DNA of 64,000 bases from positions 62,001-126,000 of the forward strand of contig JAGHVH010000008.1 of assembly GCA_018064455.1 (NCBI GenBank). Reading direction: 5' to 3'. The position numbers were made by a program, and so were the translations under genes. The DNA is from Candidatus Limimonas egerieequi (lineage in GTDB: Bacteria; Bacillota; Clostridia; Oscillospirales; Acutalibacteraceae). The notes beneath the pieces are model-generated. The model did no database searches and was not told the origin of the DNA. It was given only the letters and a program-made list of their open reading frames with translations. Below, in pieces: positions 1-8,511 of this stretch (positions are counted from its first letter, which is position 1; each line of letters opens with the position of its first letter).

Positions 1-974
1 GGGAATGCAGCAAGAGCGGCCTCGCGAGCCTGGTCCTCTGCTGAAAGTGGAACTGTGAATGTGATATCCTTTGTGCCGTCACGACCAGCTGACTGAAGGA
101 TTATATCAACATTAACATTTTTTGCAGCAAGCCTTGAGAAAAGCTTGAAAGCAATACCTGGCTGGTCAGGTAATCTAAGTACTGAAACGCGAACTACATC
201 GTTGTCTTTTGCAACGCCGCGGATTAACATCTTTTCCAATTTAATTGCCTCCTTAACTATTGTGCCAGGCTCACGCTTGATGCTGGACAATACTTCGAGA
301 TTTACGTTATATTTTTTAGCCATTTCAACTGAGCGGTTGTTGAGTACCTGTGCACCGCATGATGCAAGCTCGAGCATCTCATCATATGTGATTTCATCAA
401 GCTTAACAGCGCCTGGTACTTTGCGAGGGTCAGCTGTGTAAACACCAGTAACATCGGTGAAAATTTGACATTTGTCGGCATGGAGTGCTGCTGCAAGAGC
501 GACTGCTGATGTATCAGAACCACCACGTCCGAGTGTTGTGATATCGTCATACTTGTTAAGTCCCTGGAAGCCAGCGACTACGATAATCTTGTGCTGGTCG
601 AGCTCAGACATTAAACGCTCTTTTTCAATCTTTTTGATACGAGCAAATGTATGATTTGAGTTGGTGCTAAATCCAGCTTGCCAACCGAGAAGTGAGATAA
701 CTGGAAGGCCAATTTTCTCGAGTGCCATTGCAAGAAGGGCAATAGAGATTTGTTCGCCAGCAGATACGAGCATATCGTGCTCACGTCTTGAGTGGTTTGG
801 ATTTATTTCGTTTGCTTTGTCAATAAGGTCATCTGTTGTATCGCCCTGAGCGGAAACAACGACTACTACGTCGTTGCCTTCGGCATATGTATCAGCAACA
901 ATTCCTGCAACACGGTTAACGCATTCGGCGTTAGCAACTGATGAGCCACCAAATTTTTGAACTATAAGTGCCAT
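1..974 (-). CDS. lysC: Aspartate kinase, C-terminus cut by window edge
   Basis: Catalyses ATP-dependent phosphorylation of aspartate, the first step towards lysine, threonine and methionine. The reading frame starts with ATG at 974 (MALIVQKFGGSSVAN, the classic KFGGSS nucleotide-binding start) and stays open for 324 codons to the window edge. The kinase domain includes a GRGGSDTSA motif. Near the end an ACT regulatory domain begins (MLIRGVAKDNDVVRVSV..., with a LPDQPGIAF turn). The remaining ACT part lies outside the window. A strong ribosome-binding site (AAGGAGG) overlaps the stop of hom 10 bases upstream, so the two genes form a hom-lysC operon. A feedback-regulated enzyme is expected from the ACT domain, but the effector cannot be read from sequence. 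Confidence 0.94.
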   Translation of the reverse strand, partial: MALIVQKFGGSSVANAECVNRVAGIVADTYAEGNDVVVVVSAQGDTTDDLIDKANEINPNHSRREHDMLVSAGEQISIALLAMALEKIGLPVISLLGWQAGFSTNSNHTFARIKKIEKERLMSELDQHKIIVVAGFQGLNKYDDITTLGRGGSDTSAVALAAALHADKCQIFTDVTGVYTADPRKVPGAVKLDEITYDEMLELASCGAQVLNNRSVEMAKKYNVNLEVLSSIKREPGTIVKEAIKLEKMLIRGVAKDNDVVRVSVLRLPDQPGIAFKLFSRLAAKNVNVDIILQSAGRDGTKDITFTVPLSAEDQAREAALAAF

Positions 975-984
975 TTGGTCCTCC

Positions 985-2175
985 TTAGCATCTAGCAACG
1001 CGGATAAGTGAGCAGAGTTCAGCATTGCTGATAGTGCTTACTTTAGCGCGCGCTTCATTTTCTGTAACTTCATTACTAATAAATGCTATATCGTCTGTTG
1101 CACCTTCAAGGAATGTTGCACCAGCGAATGCTGCGCAAATAGCGTCCTTGTCTGCGCCCTTAAGGCGGATGTAGTATTTGTTAGGAATCTCCTGGTAATC
1201 CATAATAAGTTCTGGCTTTTCTGGTCCCCAGAAGATTGGGCGACGATTGTTGTCGTGCTCCATGCAATCAAGTGCGTCGGCAACAACTGCTGATGCAGTT
1301 GGAAGTTTGCCGGCACCCTTGCCGAAAAAGAGCACTTCGTCAGTAGCGTCGCCGTTTACAAGCACAGCGTTAAATACGTCGGAAACTGAGCTGAGTTGGC
1401 TCTCAGCCATAACAATGGCTGGGCTGACAACGATATAGAGCTGACCGTTTCCGCGGTCCTCTGCTGTGCCGATAAGTTTGATTGATGCACCGATGCTTGC
1501 TGCATATGCAACATCCTCGAGTGCTATTTTTGTAATGCCTTCGCAGTGTACGTTCTTTGGATAAACGTGGTTACCAAAAGCAAGAGCAGAGAGGATGCAA
1601 ATCTTGCGACAAGCATCGTGTCCCTCAACGTCAGCTGTTGGATCCTTCTCGGCATAGCCGTTATCCTGAGCAATTTTGAGTGCATCAGCGAAAGACATAT
1701 TTTCACGAATCATCTTGGTCAAAATGAAATTAGTTGTACCGTTCAAGATGCCGTTGATTGACCTAATGTTGTTTGCTTTGAGGCAGAATGTAAGTGGACG
1801 GATGATTGGAATACCACCACCAACAGATGCTTCAAACATAAAGTTTACATTGTTTTCTTTTGCAAGGGTGATAAGCTCGAGTCCCTTTTCGGCCACGAGC
1901 TCCTTGTTTGATGTTACAACGTGCTTGCCAGCTGCAAGGCACTTGGAAACGAAATCAAAAGCAGGAGTCTGACCGCCCATGGTTTCAATAACGATTTTAA
2001 CGGTGTCGTCAGTCAAAATATCGTTAAAGTCCTTTGTAAATTTTGAGGCATTTTCGTCGCCTGGGAAATCGCGCAAATCAAGAATGTATTTTACATCAAG
2101 ACCCAAATCACGCTTGTTGATTATTTCAACAACGCCAGAACCTACTGTTCCGTATCCCATTACTGCTACGTTCAT
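985..2175 (-). CDS. hom: Homoserine dehydrogenase
   Basis: Reduces aspartate semialdehyde to homoserine with NAD(P)H, at the branch to threonine and methionine. The 396-residue protein opens with a Rossmann fold (MNVAVMGYGTVGSGVVE) and contains the catalytic-domain signature region (GGGIPIIRPL, NGTTNFILTKM, YAEKDPTADVEGHDA). It ends without the long C-terminal ACT extension of some 430-residue homologues, although the last ~80 residues could form a reduced ACT-like fold. Start is ATG at 2175 with GAAAGGAAG upstream. It is the first gene of the hom-lysC operon on the minus strand. Confidence 0.95.
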   Translation of the reverse strand: MNVAVMGYGTVGSGVVEIINKRDLGLDVKYILDLRDFPGDENASKFTKDFNDILTDDTVKIVIETMGGQTPAFDFVSKCLAAGKHVVTSNKELVAEKGLELITLAKENNVNFMFEASVGGGIPIIRPLTFCLKANNIRSINGILNGTTNFILTKMIRENMSFADALKIAQDNGYAEKDPTADVEGHDACRKICILSALAFGNHVYPKNVHCEGITKIALEDVAYAASIGASIKLIGTAEDRGNGQLYIVVSPAIVMAESQLSSVSDVFNAVLVNGDATDEVLFFGKGAGKLPTASAVVADALDCMEHDNNRRPIFWGPEKPELIMDYQEIPNKYYIRLKGADKDAICAAFAGATFLEGATDDIAFISNEVTENEARAKVSTISNAELCSLIRVARC

Positions 2176-2208
2176 GCGGTCACTTCCTTTCTAAAAATGA
2201 ATGTACCT

Positions 2209-2217
2209 ATAATAACA
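2209..2217 (-). promoter_or_regulatory. Possible extended -10 promoter of hom-lysC
   Basis: On the minus strand this reads TGTTATTAT, an extended -10 element (TGn plus TATTAT) about 35 bases before the hom start codon. No convincing -35 hexamer was found. No lysine riboswitch or T-box fold is apparent in the short leader. Confidence 0.35.
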
Positions 2218-2342
2218 CATATGCGCGAGCGTATAAATAGTTAATTTTATTAAAATGTACATTATTTGTAATACATTTTTTAGTTGTTTATTCAACTGAC
2301 GTGTTGTAAAATAACTGTATTATACAAAAGGTGGTGCTCAAT

Positions 2343-3524
2343 TTGACACAAACCGACAAAAAAAGAAAGTTCATAGTGGACGTCACTTACATAGTGCTTC
2401 TGGTACTTATGCTTGTGCTTTTCCTTGAGTATGCGTTCTATCCACTTCTTCCTATTTTTATCGCACTTCTTGTTGCGTTGGTTCTCCAGCGCCCAATGAA
2501 ATTCTTGAACAGGAACCTCAAAATTCCAAAGGCAATAATTGCGGTTGTTCTTGTCTTTGCTTTGCTTGCTCTTATAGGATTTGCAGTATATATAATCGGT
2601 GAAAAAGTTGTCGATGAGGCAATCAGTTTTGTTAAATTTATTCAGACTTTTGTTACCGATTATGACTGGATTGACAGGCAGGTTCATAGCATCGTAAATG
2701 CCCTTCCGGGATTCATTCAAGAAAATATAATTGATAGCGTTGATGAGGTTCTTGCAAACCTCAAAATCGCCATGGAAAATGATGCTGCGGCAGGCGATTA
2801 TACAATCAGTCTTTCATCAATTGATTTCTCATTCTTGACCGATAAATTAGCGGGTGGAATTTCAACTGGTGTATCAGGCGTGATTGCGACTGCAAAGCAC
2901 GTACCTTCGGTACTTGTAGCAATTATCATTGGCATTATTTTATGCATATTTATGACCATCGAATACGATGATGTCATCGACATTATCGAGCGACTTTTGA
3001 GTGAGGAAAACGCACTCAAATTTGATGCTACAAGACGTGTTATGAAACACTCTGTTGGCAGTCTTGCAAAGGCATATGCAATCATCTGTACTTTGACTTT
3101 TGCTGAGCTTACAATCGGCCTTACAGTTTTGAAAACTCTGGGCATATTCAATGGCAATTATCTTGTAATCATTGCATTAATCACTGCAATTCTTGACATC
3201 TTGCCTGTAATGGGAATAGGTACAGTAATGTGGCCATGGATGGCGTTGAGTCTTGTGTCTGGCGACACAAAGATGCTCATCGGTCTCTTTGTAATTTATG
3301 CTATAATCACAGTCATTCGTCACATCTTGGAGCCAAAGCTCATTTCCGATACGATGGAACTTCCAGCTGCTCTTACGCTTTCAATAATGTACATAGGACT
3401 CAAGTTCTTTGGCGTGCTTGGTATGTTCGCGTTTATCCTTGTTCTCTACTGTGTAGTTGCTCTTAACAAAGAGGGTGTAATTCACCTAACAAGACAACCG
3501 AATGAAGCGCCGTCAGAGGAATAA
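2343..3524 (+). CDS. AI-2E (TqsA/YdiK-like) family membrane permease
   Basis: Polytopic inner-membrane protein of the AI-2E transporter family (PF01594), whose members include putative autoinducer-2 exporters and ion antiporters. The real substrate is unknown. Hydrophobic segments occur near the N-terminus (two close together), in the middle after a ~100-residue soluble loop, and as a C-terminal bundle with the family-typical DILPVMGIGTVMWPW and RHILEPKLISDTMELPA stretches. The start chosen is TTG 2343, which lies 8 bases after AGGTGG. GTG 2331 is an alternative that adds four residues but lacks its own ribosome-binding site. Monocistronic, followed by a strong terminator. Confidence 0.85.
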   Translation: MTQTDKKRKFIVDVTYIVLLVLMLVLFLEYAFYPLLPIFIALLVALVLQRPMKFLNRNLKIPKAIIAVVLVFALLALIGFAVYIIGEKVVDEAISFVKFIQTFVTDYDWIDRQVHSIVNALPGFIQENIIDSVDEVLANLKIAMENDAAAGDYTISLSSIDFSFLTDKLAGGISTGVSGVIATAKHVPSVLVAIIIGIILCIFMTIEYDDVIDIIERLLSEENALKFDATRRVMKHSVGSLAKAYAIICTLTFAELTIGLTVLKTLGIFNGNYLVIIALITAILDILPVMGIGTVMWPWMALSLVSGDTKMLIGLFVIYAIITVIRHILEPKLISDTMELPAALTLSIMYIGLKFFGVLGMFAFILVLYCVVALNKEGVIHLTRQPNEAPSEE

Positions 3525-3533
3525 ATCAATTTC

Positions 3534-3560
3534 AAAGCCCCTCGTTTGAGGGGCTTTTTT
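3534..3560 (+). terminator. Rho-independent terminator after the AI-2E gene
   Basis: Perfect 10-bp inverted repeat (AAAGCCCCTC, loop GTTT, GAGGGGCTTT) ending in a run of T, ten bases after the permease stop codon. Confidence 0.92.
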
Positions 3561-3611
3561 CATGCCACTTTTAATAATTTTACCGATATTGTTTATTTTT
3601 TGCGCGCGTTG

Positions 3612-3620
3612 TGTTATACT
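3612..3620 (+). promoter_or_regulatory. Extended -10 promoter of the rpe-rnf-like operon
   Basis: TGTTATACT is an extended -10 element (TG, one base, TATACT) located 36 bases before the rpe start codon. The region 17-20 bases upstream (TTGTTTATT) offers only weak -35 matches. It sits directly after the terminator at 3534-3560, so it is probably the promoter for the long operon that follows. Confidence 0.5.
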
Positions 3621-3655
3621 GTTTTAGATTATTTATATTATAGGGGTAAATTATT

Positions 3656-4315
3656 ATGATTATTATATCTCCATCACTTCTTTCATGTGACTTCGCAAAA
3701 ATGGGCGCGGAGGTCAAGAGAATGGAAGAAGGTGGCGCACAGTGGATGCACATTGATGTAATGGATGGTCACTTCGTTCCAAACATCACAATAGGCGCTC
3801 CAGTGCTCAAAAGCCTCAAAAAAGATATGAACAGTGTAGCAGACGTACACCTTATGATCACAGACCCACTTAAATACGTTGAGGACTTTGCAAAGGCTGG
3901 TGCTGATTACATCACCTTCCATGTTGAGTCTGATAGTGACCCACTCGAGACAATCAACAAGATTAGGGAGCTTGGCTGTAAGCCATCAATTAGCGTTAAG
4001 CCAAAGACACCGGCTGAGGCAATCTTCCCTTACCTTGAACTTGTAGATATGGTTCTTGTCATGACAGTAGAACCAGGCTTTGGAGGTCAGTCCTTTATGG
4101 AGGACATGATGCCAAAGGTTAAGGCTATTCGTGAGGAGTGCGAAAAGCGTGGACTTCACGATATGCATATTGAAGTAGACGGCGGCATTAGCAGCGATAC
4201 AATCGCAACAGCTGCCAAGGCAGGAGCCAATGTATTCGTTTCAGGCAGTGCAATTTTTAAGGCACCGGATGCAAAGGCTATTATCACAGAACTTAAGGAG
4301 AAAGCAGCAGTATGA
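3656..4315 (+). CDS. rpe: Ribulose-phosphate 3-epimerase
   Basis: Interconverts ribulose 5-phosphate and xylulose 5-phosphate in the pentose phosphate pathway. The 219-residue length is standard for this TIM-barrel enzyme. Metal and catalytic motifs are visible: SPSLLSCDFAKMG at the N-terminus, HIDVMDGHFVPNITIG, DVHLMI, VMTVEPGFGGQ and VDGGI near the C-terminus with the final phosphate-binding VSGSAIF. AGGGG precedes ATG 3656. Its stop overlaps the next start (ATGA), so it heads the operon that contains the Rnf-like genes. In other Firmicutes rpe more often lies beside rsgA and thiN, so this placement is unusual. Confidence 0.95.
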   Translation: MIIISPSLLSCDFAKMGAEVKRMEEGGAQWMHIDVMDGHFVPNITIGAPVLKSLKKDMNSVADVHLMITDPLKYVEDFAKAGADYITFHVESDSDPLETINKIRELGCKPSISVKPKTPAEAIFPYLELVDMVLVMTVEPGFGGQSFMEDMMPKVKAIREECEKRGLHDMHIEVDGGISSDTIATAAKAGANVFVSGSAIFKAPDAKAIITELKEKAAV

Positions 4316-5649
4316 ACAAAGTCCGCTCTTACATGATTGATATGCTAATCATGCTCGCGGCTGCAGCGGTAGTTGCAGTTTACACCTATGGTGTACGTGC
4401 GCTTTGGAGCATTGTATTGTCAGTCATAGCTGCAGTAGCGACTGAGGCGATAGGCTATATCGCATTTATGAAGCAAAACCCAACCAAGATTGCGGATCTC
4501 TCCGCTATCTTTACAGGTGTTGCAGTAGCCTTGGCACTTCCGTCCTCTGCACCATTTTGGCTTGCACCAGCAGGCGCAGCTTTTGCTATTGCCGTTGCCA
4601 AATTGCCATTTGGCGACACTACAACAGCACCGTTTGTGCCAGCAGCAGTCGGCATTGGATTTGTAACGCTTAGTTATCCAACTATCGTTTTCAAGTATCC
4701 AAGCCTTGCAATAGGCAAGCTTACAGCGTCAATAAATGGAACAAATTTCGTTGAGGGTACATCTCTTGCACAGATGCTTACACAGTCAAGGTCAATCGGT
4801 ACCAACATACTCAATGTACTTGATGTATTTGTTGGCAGGATTCCTGGACCTATGGGCGCATCTTGTCTCATCTTGATGATAGGCACATTCTTCTATCTCG
4901 TAATCAGGAAGCAGAGTGGTGCCATTACAACATTCAGTTTTATTTTGACATGTGCAATATTTGCTTTCCTTTTCCCACGTGTATTGACAGGACGCCTTTA
5001 CTCGGTGCTTATGGAACTTGGCGCAGGACTCCTTTTCTACTGCGCAGTATTCTTTATGTCAGATCCAGCAACCAATCCAAGCACCAACCTTGGAAAGGTG
5101 CTCTATGGCGTCACTGGCGGTATCCTTGCAATGATACTTCGCCGTGTTGGTGCATATGAGGATAGCGTTATCTTTGTTGTACTCATTATGAATGCAATCT
5201 GTGGCGTATTTGATGGTTTTGGTGAGACGCTCACAGTTCTTGTCAAGAACAAGGGCAAGCTCCCAGGCAGGGAACCACGGGCTCGTCGCAGTAAAGCAAC
5301 ACCTGTTTTAGCTGACGGCCCAGAGCCTGAGATAGTTGAGGAGTCTGAGGCAATAGAGGCACCAGCGCCAGTTGAGGAACCTGAGATAACAGAAGAGCCA
5401 GTTGTTGAGACACCGCTTCCTGTAGTTTCAGAAGTGCCAGAAGAGCCAGCTCCTGTAATTAGCGAGGGAGCAACATTTGCTGATTTGATGACAGCGTCGG
5501 CACCAGTTGAGGAACCAGTGCCAGTTGAGGAGCCAACTCAGACAAGTGATGTTTTAAATATGTCTGTTGAGGATATGCTCGCTGAAATCAAGAGCAATAT
5601 CGAAAATGGCAACATCCCTTCAGAGGAAGGAGGTAATCTTGATGAATAA
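4312..5649 (+). CDS. RnfD/NqrB-like membrane protein with acidic C-terminal tail
   Basis: Resembles RnfD, the flavin-carrying membrane subunit of Rnf and Na+-NQR complexes. Residues 1-315 hold about nine to ten hydrophobic segments. DLSAIFTGVAVALALP and the following APFWLAPAGA match the RnfD core well. The canonical FGGLGxNIFNPAxVG loop appears as FGDTTTAPFVPAAVG, so it is altered. Thr150 in VEGTSLA aligns with the flavinylated Thr of the S-G-A-T-P-L motif, so covalent FMN is possible but unproven. Residues ~316-445 form a Pro/Glu-rich acidic tail (repeated VEEPVPVEEP-like units) that ordinary RnfD lacks. Overlaps rpe by ATGA and rnfE-like by eight bases. No rnfC precedes and no rnfG follows. 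Confidence 0.8.
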   Translation: MNKVRSYMIDMLIMLAAAAVVAVYTYGVRALWSIVLSVIAAVATEAIGYIAFMKQNPTKIADLSAIFTGVAVALALPSSAPFWLAPAGAAFAIAVAKLPFGDTTTAPFVPAAVGIGFVTLSYPTIVFKYPSLAIGKLTASINGTNFVEGTSLAQMLTQSRSIGTNILNVLDVFVGRIPGPMGASCLILMIGTFFYLVIRKQSGAITTFSFILTCAIFAFLFPRVLTGRLYSVLMELGAGLLFYCAVFFMSDPATNPSTNLGKVLYGVTGGILAMILRRVGAYEDSVIFVVLIMNAICGVFDGFGETLTVLVKNKGKLPGREPRARRSKATPVLADGPEPEIVEESEAIEAPAPVEEPEITEEPVVETPLPVVSEVPEEPAPVISEGATFADLMTASAPVEEPVPVEEPTQTSDVLNMSVEDMLAEIKSNIENGNIPSEEGGNLDE

Positions 5650-6751
5650 CAAGAATTATCTCTTCCAAGAAGTACTTTTAAAGAACCCTGTACTTGTTGG
5701 AACAATAGGACTCTGTCCTGTAGTTGCAATAAGCACATCTCTTAAGGCAGCACTTATTATGTCTGCTATTACAATAATCACACTGATAATAGCGCAAGCT
5801 TTAACTTCACTTCTTTTGAAGCACTTGCCACAGTGGGTTCGTCTTGGACTCTATACACTTGTCGGCATGATTGTTGTAATCCCTTCAATGTACATTGCAG
5901 ATAAGTATAGTCCAGAAACTATGCTTGCACTTGGTATCTATTTCCCGTTGCTCGCAGTTAACCCACTTGTTGTAAGAAACTGTGAGAGAGAAGCGGTTGA
6001 TTCAAGCTTTGGTAGGTCAATTGTAACTTCAATCTGTGCTGGTATCGGTTACTCAGCTGTACTTATCATCGTTGGTATAGTTCGTGAGATATTGGGTGCC
6101 GGAACAATTTGGGGTAAAGAAATTAAATTCTTAAATCCTGCAGCAGCATTCTTGATGCCAGTAGGCGGATTTATCATCATTGCATACCTTGCAGCTCTTC
6201 TCAGAGTATATTTCAGAGATATCGATCCAGAATTTGCTGATGATTTGATAGAGAATTCAAGAACAAATATCAAGGGCAGCCGCAAGGCCAAGCTCCAGCT
6301 TAAGGGCGCCAAGTACGCAGATGGCTCTGGCGCTGAGCCAAGACAAAAGCGTACCAAGGCTCCAAAGAAGCCAAAGGAAAAGCGCAGGCCGGAGCAGGAA
6401 AAACAGCCAAAGCAAAAACTTGAAGTTATGACACTTGAGGAGGCTGAAGAGCTTCGCTCAGCATCACTCCCACCAGTTGAGACAACGGTACAAGCAGAGC
6501 TTGCACCACTCGAAAATGAGGAGCAGGCTGAGATAGTAGCAAAGGCAGCCGAGTCAAAACCAGTTAGTGATAAAACTTCCCGATTTGAATTCGTAACTCT
6601 TGATTTGTCCAAAGAAGCTAAGTCACAGGAAGAAGCTGAGCGCTTTGCAGCAGCAGTAGCTGCAAACAAAGAGCAGCGCGCACAGCGTCAAAAGTCTAAG
6701 CGTGGACAGACAAGAAAGGTTAAGGAAGAAAAGGAGGGTGAAGAAGAATGA
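5642..6751 (+). CDS. RnfE/NqrD-like membrane protein with charged C-terminal tail
   Basis: Related to RnfE, one of two homologous six-helix subunits that in Rnf/Na+-NQR share an intramembrane [2Fe-2S] cluster. Start is ATG 5642 after GGAAGGAGG, overlapping the upstream stop. Residues 1-190 match the family (KNPVLVGTIGLCPVVA at the start, SFGRSIVTS and VREILGAGTIWG later). Cys25 of the GLCP motif is kept, but the second cluster cysteine (TNC in canonical proteins) is Pro108 (VNP), with an unrelated Cys114 six residues on. Residues ~195-369 form a Lys/Glu/Ala-rich hydrophilic tail with a strongly basic start (KAPKKPKEKRR), absent in ordinary RnfE of ~200 residues. It overlaps the next gene by ATGA. 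Confidence 0.8.
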   Translation: MNNKNYLFQEVLLKNPVLVGTIGLCPVVAISTSLKAALIMSAITIITLIIAQALTSLLLKHLPQWVRLGLYTLVGMIVVIPSMYIADKYSPETMLALGIYFPLLAVNPLVVRNCEREAVDSSFGRSIVTSICAGIGYSAVLIIVGIVREILGAGTIWGKEIKFLNPAAAFLMPVGGFIIIAYLAALLRVYFRDIDPEFADDLIENSRTNIKGSRKAKLQLKGAKYADGSGAEPRQKRTKAPKKPKEKRRPEQEKQPKQKLEVMTLEEAEELRSASLPPVETTVQAELAPLENEEQAEIVAKAAESKPVSDKTSRFEFVTLDLSKEAKSQEEAERFAAAVAANKEQRAQRQKSKRGQTRKVKEEKEGEEE

Positions 6752-7362
6752 AACTTATAGCAGCATTTTTCGCAGCTTTCGTTTATGTATCTTTGACCCA
6801 GAACCTTGTCCTTACCGGCGGTTATGGTGCAAGTGAAGCAATTCGTTCAGCAGCAAGACCAAAACAGATTATGCTGTTTTCAATTATGATTGCTTACTTC
6901 TCAACAGTAACAAGTCTTATCTGTCGAGTAGTACTTTTCATTCCTGCATTTAAAAACAGTAACGAGATAGTATCCCTTGCTGTTTATGCAGCAGTATTAA
7001 CTCTTGTATATTTCGTATCAGTTATCATTTTGAAGGTTCTTCTTAAGACATCTGACTGGTCTGATTTAGAGCAGGAGAAATTCCTTCGTCAAACAGCCGT
7101 TGCATCATTCAACACAATAGTACTTGCTATTCCATTTATCACAGAGAAAGCAACCTATGGTGTTCATGAGGCAATTGCGCAAGGTCTTGGCGCAGGAGTT
7201 GCATTTCTCATCGCAACAGTGCTCATTCATATAGGCATGAGACGTCTTGAGGATAACACTGAAATACCAATGAGCTTTAAGGGCACACCTGCACTCTTTA
7301 TGTACATTGCAATTTTGTGCCTTGCTTTCACAGGTATTTTAGGCAAATCATTATTCTTTTAA
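6748..7362 (+). CDS. RnfA/NqrE-like membrane protein lacking cluster cysteines
   Basis: Six-helix membrane protein of 204 residues, matching RnfA in length, hydrophobic pattern and gene order (D-E-A). The N-terminal QNLVLTGGYGAS aligns with canonical NNFVLSQFLGIC, so the cluster cysteine is Ser29. FNTIVLAI aligns with TNCAVLGV, so the second is Thr122. Only two cysteines remain, Cys58 and one near the C-terminus, neither in a ligand position. It therefore probably cannot bind the [2Fe-2S] cluster of Rnf. No rnfB follows; an intergenic GGAGG leads into a cysteine desulfurase gene 18 bases on. Assignment to the family is by motif reading only. Confidence 0.75.
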   Translation: MKLIAAFFAAFVYVSLTQNLVLTGGYGASEAIRSAARPKQIMLFSIMIAYFSTVTSLICRVVLFIPAFKNSNEIVSLAVYAAVLTLVYFVSVIILKVLLKTSDWSDLEQEKFLRQTAVASFNTIVLAIPFITEKATYGVHEAIAQGLGAGVAFLIATVLIHIGMRRLEDNTEIPMSFKGTPALFMYIAILCLAFTGILGKSLFF

Positions 7363-7380
7363 AATCTAGGAGGGGAAACC

Positions 7381-8511
7381 GTGGAGTGCTATTTTGATAA
7401 CAGTGCTACGACACAGCCAACGCGAAAAGTCGTTGACGCAATGGTCGAAGTCCTGACTGATTGCTATGGCAACCCATCCTCTCTTCATCGCGTTGGTGAC
7501 GCCGCAAGTGAGAAATTACAAACGGCGCGCGAAACGCTTGCAAAGTCACTCTCATGTGACCCTGCGGAAGTATACTTTACTTCCGGTGGCACAGAGAGTA
7601 ACAACATCAGCATAATGGGCGCCGCTCATGCATTGCGACGTCGTGGTAACAGGATAGTTACCACCTGTGTCGAGCATCCATCTGTACTCGAATGTATGGA
7701 CAGGCTCACAGAAGAAGGCTTTGAGGTTATCAGACTTCCAGTTGATGGCACGGGTCATGTAAGTGAGACTGATATTGCTGATGCAATTGACGAGCATACA
7801 ATTCTCGTCAGCATGATGTATGTAAACAATGAGGTTGGTAGCATCCAACCAATCGGGGCAGCCGCAAGCGCTATTAAGCGTTCGGGCGCACCTGCTTTGC
7901 TCCATGTCGATGCGGTTCAAGCTTTTGGCAAATTGCCAATCAAGCCATCATCGCTTGGCATCGACCTTCTGAGCATCAGTGCTCACAAGGTACACGGACC
8001 AAAGGGCCAAGGTGCCCTGTATATGAAAAAGGGCACACGTCTAACACCATATATCCTTGGTGGTGGCCAAGAAAACGGTGTGCGTTCTGGCACACATGGT
8101 ATGCCTGGTATTACAGGTCTCAGTGCTGCTGTGAGTGAACTTGGTGACATTGAAGCAAATGGCAAATATGTTGCTACACTCAAAGCAAAACTCTTGAACC
8201 AGTTGTCATCAGAGGATAATTTGGTTGTTAATTCACCGGATGATTTTCCATACATCCTCAACATATCGCTTCGTGGAGTTCCATCAGAGGTACTCCGCAA
8301 TTTCCTTTCGGAATGCGGTGTATATGTTTCAACTGGATCTGCGTGTTCAAAAGGACACCGTAGTTATGTCTTGACTAGCATGGGTCTTGATCCAAAAGTA
8401 ATAGACTCTGCTATTCGAATTAGTTTTTCTCGCTTCAACACAGAGGAGGAGATAGACTACCTCGCCGAGTGCATAAAGCGCGCAAATAAATCACTTAGGA
8501 AAGTACACTGA
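7381..8511 (+). CDS. Cysteine desulfurase (NifS/IscS family), ThiI partner
   Basis: PLP enzyme that takes sulfur from cysteine as a persulfide. The GTG start at 7381 follows AGGAGGGG. Motifs: DNSATTQ at the N-terminus, TSGGTESNN, HVDAVQAFGK, SAHKVHGPKG with PLP Lys203, GGGQENGVRSGT, and STGSACSKGHRS with catalytic Cys322 in a flexible loop. Its stop overlaps the thiI start (TGATG). Adjacent pairs of a NifS-like desulfurase and ThiI are known in Firmicutes (for example NifZ-ThiI of Bacillus), so its primary job is likely sulfur donation for tRNA 4-thiouridine. It could also feed Fe-S assembly, because the suf-like genes at 20-22 kb have no desulfurase of their own nearby. Confidence 0.93.
   Translation: MECYFDNSATTQPTRKVVDAMVEVLTDCYGNPSSLHRVGDAASEKLQTARETLAKSLSCDPAEVYFTSGGTESNNISIMGAAHALRRRGNRIVTTCVEHPSVLECMDRLTEEGFEVIRLPVDGTGHVSETDIADAIDEHTILVSMMYVNNEVGSIQPIGAAASAIKRSGAPALLHVDAVQAFGKLPIKPSSLGIDLLSISAHKVHGPKGQGALYMKKGTRLTPYILGGGQENGVRSGTHGMPGITGLSAAVSELGDIEANGKYVATLKAKLLNQLSSEDNLVVNSPDDFPYILNISLRGVPSEVLRNFLSECGVYVSTGSACSKGHRSYVLTSMGLDPKVIDSAIRISFSRFNTEEEIDYLAECIKRANKSLRKVH

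Noticed and set aside
2176-2330. Possible lysine riboswitch or T-box before hom-lysC
   Set aside because: The leader is too short and shows no conserved core or terminator/antiterminator pair.
6049-6669. Long minus-strand open frame (Ser/Ala-rich) opposite the RnfE-like tail
   Set aside because: It is the antisense image of a Lys/Glu/Ala-rich coding region, has no ribosome-binding site and no recognisable domain.
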